Below are positions 5,972 to 6,993 of a DNA stretch of 6,993 nucleotides, piece after piece. Both the position numbers and the translations under genes were made by a program. A model generated the notes under the pieces. That model was not told where the DNA came from and made no database searches. It saw nothing but the letters and a program-made list of their open reading frames with translations. The stretch's first letter is position 1. Each line of letters starts with the position of its first letter. This stretch comes from DATCVA01 sp036567205 (GTDB lineage: Bacteria > Pseudomonadota > Gammaproteobacteria > Burkholderiales > Burkholderiaceae_B): assembly GCA_036567205.1 (NCBI GenBank), contig DATCVA010000311.1, positions 1 to 6,993 of the forward strand. Reading direction: 5' to 3'.

Positions 5972-5992
5972 GTGCGCCGATAAACGGCGCGC
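5972..5992 (+). other. Leader hairpin D, next to the rne ribosome binding site
   Basis: GTGCGCCG (5972-5979) pairs with CGGCGCGC (5985-5992) over eight pairs, one of them G-U, with loop ATAAA. It ends nine bases before the rne Shine-Dalgarno, where it could keep the site open or serve as a protein target. No T-tract follows, so it is not a terminator. Confidence 0.6.
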
Positions 5993-6001
5993 CATGACTA
6001 C

Positions 6002-6005
6002 GGAG
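6002..6005 (+). promoter_or_regulatory. Ribosome binding site of rne
   Basis: GGAG lies ten bases before the ATG at 6016, a slightly long spacing. Together with the conserved MKRMLFNA start it fixes the rne initiation codon. Confidence 0.6.
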
Positions 6006-6015
6006 AAAAACCCTC

Positions 6016-6993
6016 ATGAAACGAATGTTGTTTAATGCAACGCACCAAGAAGAACTACGCGTTGCGATAGTCGATGGTCAAAAACTCATTGACCTCGACA
6101 TCGAAGCGGCTGGCCGCGAACAGCGTAAAGGCAATATTTACAAAGGCGTCATCACCCGCATCGAACCCGGCCTCGAGGCCTGCTTCGTTAGCTACGGCGA
6201 AGACCGCCACGGCTTTCTGCCTTTTAAAGAAGTTGCCCGTACTTACTTCAAGGAAGGCGTTGATGTACGCACAGTGCGTATTCAAGATGCCCTCAGCGAA
6301 GGCCAGGAACTTATTGTCCAGGTCGAAAAAGAGGAACGCGGCAATAAAGGCGCTGCGCTGACCACCTTTATCTCGCTTGCCGGCCGCTACCTCGTCCTGA
6401 TGCCGAACAATCCGCGCGGAGGCGGCGTATCGCGCCGTGTCGAAGGCGAGGACCGTCAGGAACTGCGTGATGCCATGGACCAGCTCAACACTCCGGCCGG
6501 GATGAGCATCATCGCCCGCACCGCTGGCATTGGCCGCAGTGTTGAAGAACTGCAATGGGATCTGTCCTATCTGCTGCAACTCTGGAGTGCGATTGACGGC
6601 GCTGCCCGTGAAAACGCCGCCCCTATCCTGATTTACCTTGAGTCCAGCCTGGTTATCCGCGCCATTCGCGATTATTTTTCGCCGGAAATCGGTGAAATTC
6701 TGATCGATACCGACGAGATCGCCGAACAAGCCACAGCGTTCATGAGCGTTGTCATGCCCAACAACGTTCAATGCGTCAAGGTTTACCGCGACGACGTGCC
6801 GTTGTTTTCGCGCTTTCAAATCGAGCACCAAATTGAAACCGCATACTCGCGCACGGTACAACTGCCGTCGGGCGGCTCGGTAGTTATCGACCATACCGAA
6901 GCACTCGTAGCCATCGACGTCAACTCAGCTCGCTCTACCCGCGGCGCCGACATCGAAGAAACCGCTACGCGGACCAACCTTGAAGCAGCCGAC
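6016..6993 (+). CDS. rne: Ribonuclease E, N-terminal part (3'-truncated by window edge)
   Basis: The frame is open for 326 codons to the right edge. It is RNase E, the essential endonuclease that starts mRNA decay and matures rRNA and tRNA, and scaffolds the degradosome. The N-terminus MKRMLFNATHQEELRVAIVDG is diagnostic. An RNase H-like part is interrupted by the S1 RNA-binding domain (about 36-120: GNIYKGVITRIEPGLEACFVSYG, HGFLPFKEV). IIARTAGIGRS holds the 5'-monophosphate sensor residues Arg168 and Thr169 (Arg169/Thr170 in E. coli). ALVAIDVNSARSTRG carries the catalytic Asp301 and Asn303 (E. coli Asp303, Asn305). The second catalytic Asp, the zinc link and the C-terminal scaffold lie outside, so RNase G is excluded by N-terminal sequence and the rluC neighbour rather than by length. 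Regulation through its long leader is likely. Confidence 0.96.
   Translation, partial: MKRMLFNATHQEELRVAIVDGQKLIDLDIEAAGREQRKGNIYKGVITRIEPGLEACFVSYGEDRHGFLPFKEVARTYFKEGVDVRTVRIQDALSEGQELIVQVEKEERGNKGAALTTFISLAGRYLVLMPNNPRGGGVSRRVEGEDRQELRDAMDQLNTPAGMSIIARTAGIGRSVEELQWDLSYLLQLWSAIDGAARENAAPILIYLESSLVIRAIRDYFSPEIGEILIDTDEIAEQATAFMSVVMPNNVQCVKVYRDDVPLFSRFQIEHQIETAYSRTVQLPSGGSVVIDHTEALVAIDVNSARSTRGADIEETATRTNLEAAD

Larger units (their letters stand above)
5521..6015 (+). promoter_or_regulatory. Long structured rluC-rne intergenic region, probable rne 5' leader
   Basis: This 495-bp gap between divergent rluC and rne has no credible gene. From left to right it holds an inverted-repeat structure (5539-5630), a middle stretch with weaker pairing (for example CGCGC 5771-5775 with GCGCG 5784-5788) and a seven-T run (5806-5812), then four compact hairpins (5855-5872, 5874-5900, 5904-5916, 5972-5992) before the rne Shine-Dalgarno. 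E. coli rne has a 361-base leader through which RNase E controls its own mRNA; a comparable role is inferred here. A promoter for rluC must also lie in or near it; a minus-strand TACAAT (5610-5605) is a possible -10, but I see no matching -35. Confidence 0.6.

Noticed and set aside
6055..6894. Long minus-strand open frame (279 codons) antisense to rne
   Set aside because: It lies wholly opposite a highly conserved RNase E reading frame and resembles no family; it is a mirror effect of the codon pattern of rne.

Overview
The window looks like chromosomal housekeeping DNA from a betaproteobacterium, most likely Burkholderiales/Alcaligenaceae (Bordetella, Achromobacter, Advenella or Pusillimonas-type relatives). 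This rests on protein resemblance and on gene order: a Maf/YceF gene with an RsmI-like methyltransferase on one side, and rluC next to a HAD phosphatase, divergent from rne, on the other. The family placement is an inference from memory, not from a search. I see no mobile element, CRISPR array, tRNA, rRNA or defence system.

Layout. Positions 1-1237 (+): the 3' part of a Maf/YceF nucleotide pyrophosphatase, overlapping by 4 bp (GTGA) a tetrapyrrole-methylase-fold methyltransferase that is an RsmI paralogue. Positions 1297-2133 (+): an AmiD-type lipoprotein N-acetylmuramoyl-L-alanine amidase, ending in a hairpin/T-tract terminator. Convergent to it, on the minus strand, is a four-gene run transcribed from right to left: rluC (5520-4552), a HAD phosphatase overlapping it by 4 bp (4555-3893), a 115-bp gap, then msrP (3777-2821) and msrQ (2820-2143) with no gap between them. 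On the far right, rne (RNase E) starts at 6016 (+) and runs out of the window; its open frame covers the whole of 6016-6993.

How the genes work together. YceF, RluC and RNase E act in nucleotide-pool cleaning, 23S rRNA modification and RNA processing. MsrP/MsrQ form one periplasmic/inner-membrane methionine sulfoxide repair system, and the AmiD-like enzyme cuts peptidoglycan from the outer-membrane side, so the centre of the window is a small cell-envelope block between two RNA/nucleotide housekeeping blocks.

The part that the genes do not explain is the ~495-bp gap between rluC and rne. It carries a perfect TATAAT lying on the rluC start codon and pointing toward rne, then a 12-bp perfect inverted repeat enclosing further stems almost at the predicted 5' end of the rne mRNA, and a cluster of four compact hairpins just before the rne ribosome binding site. 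It looks like a long structured RNase E leader, analogous in logic to the autoregulatory rne 5' UTR of E. coli but not recognisably the same sequence. This is the strongest candidate in the window for something not yet described.
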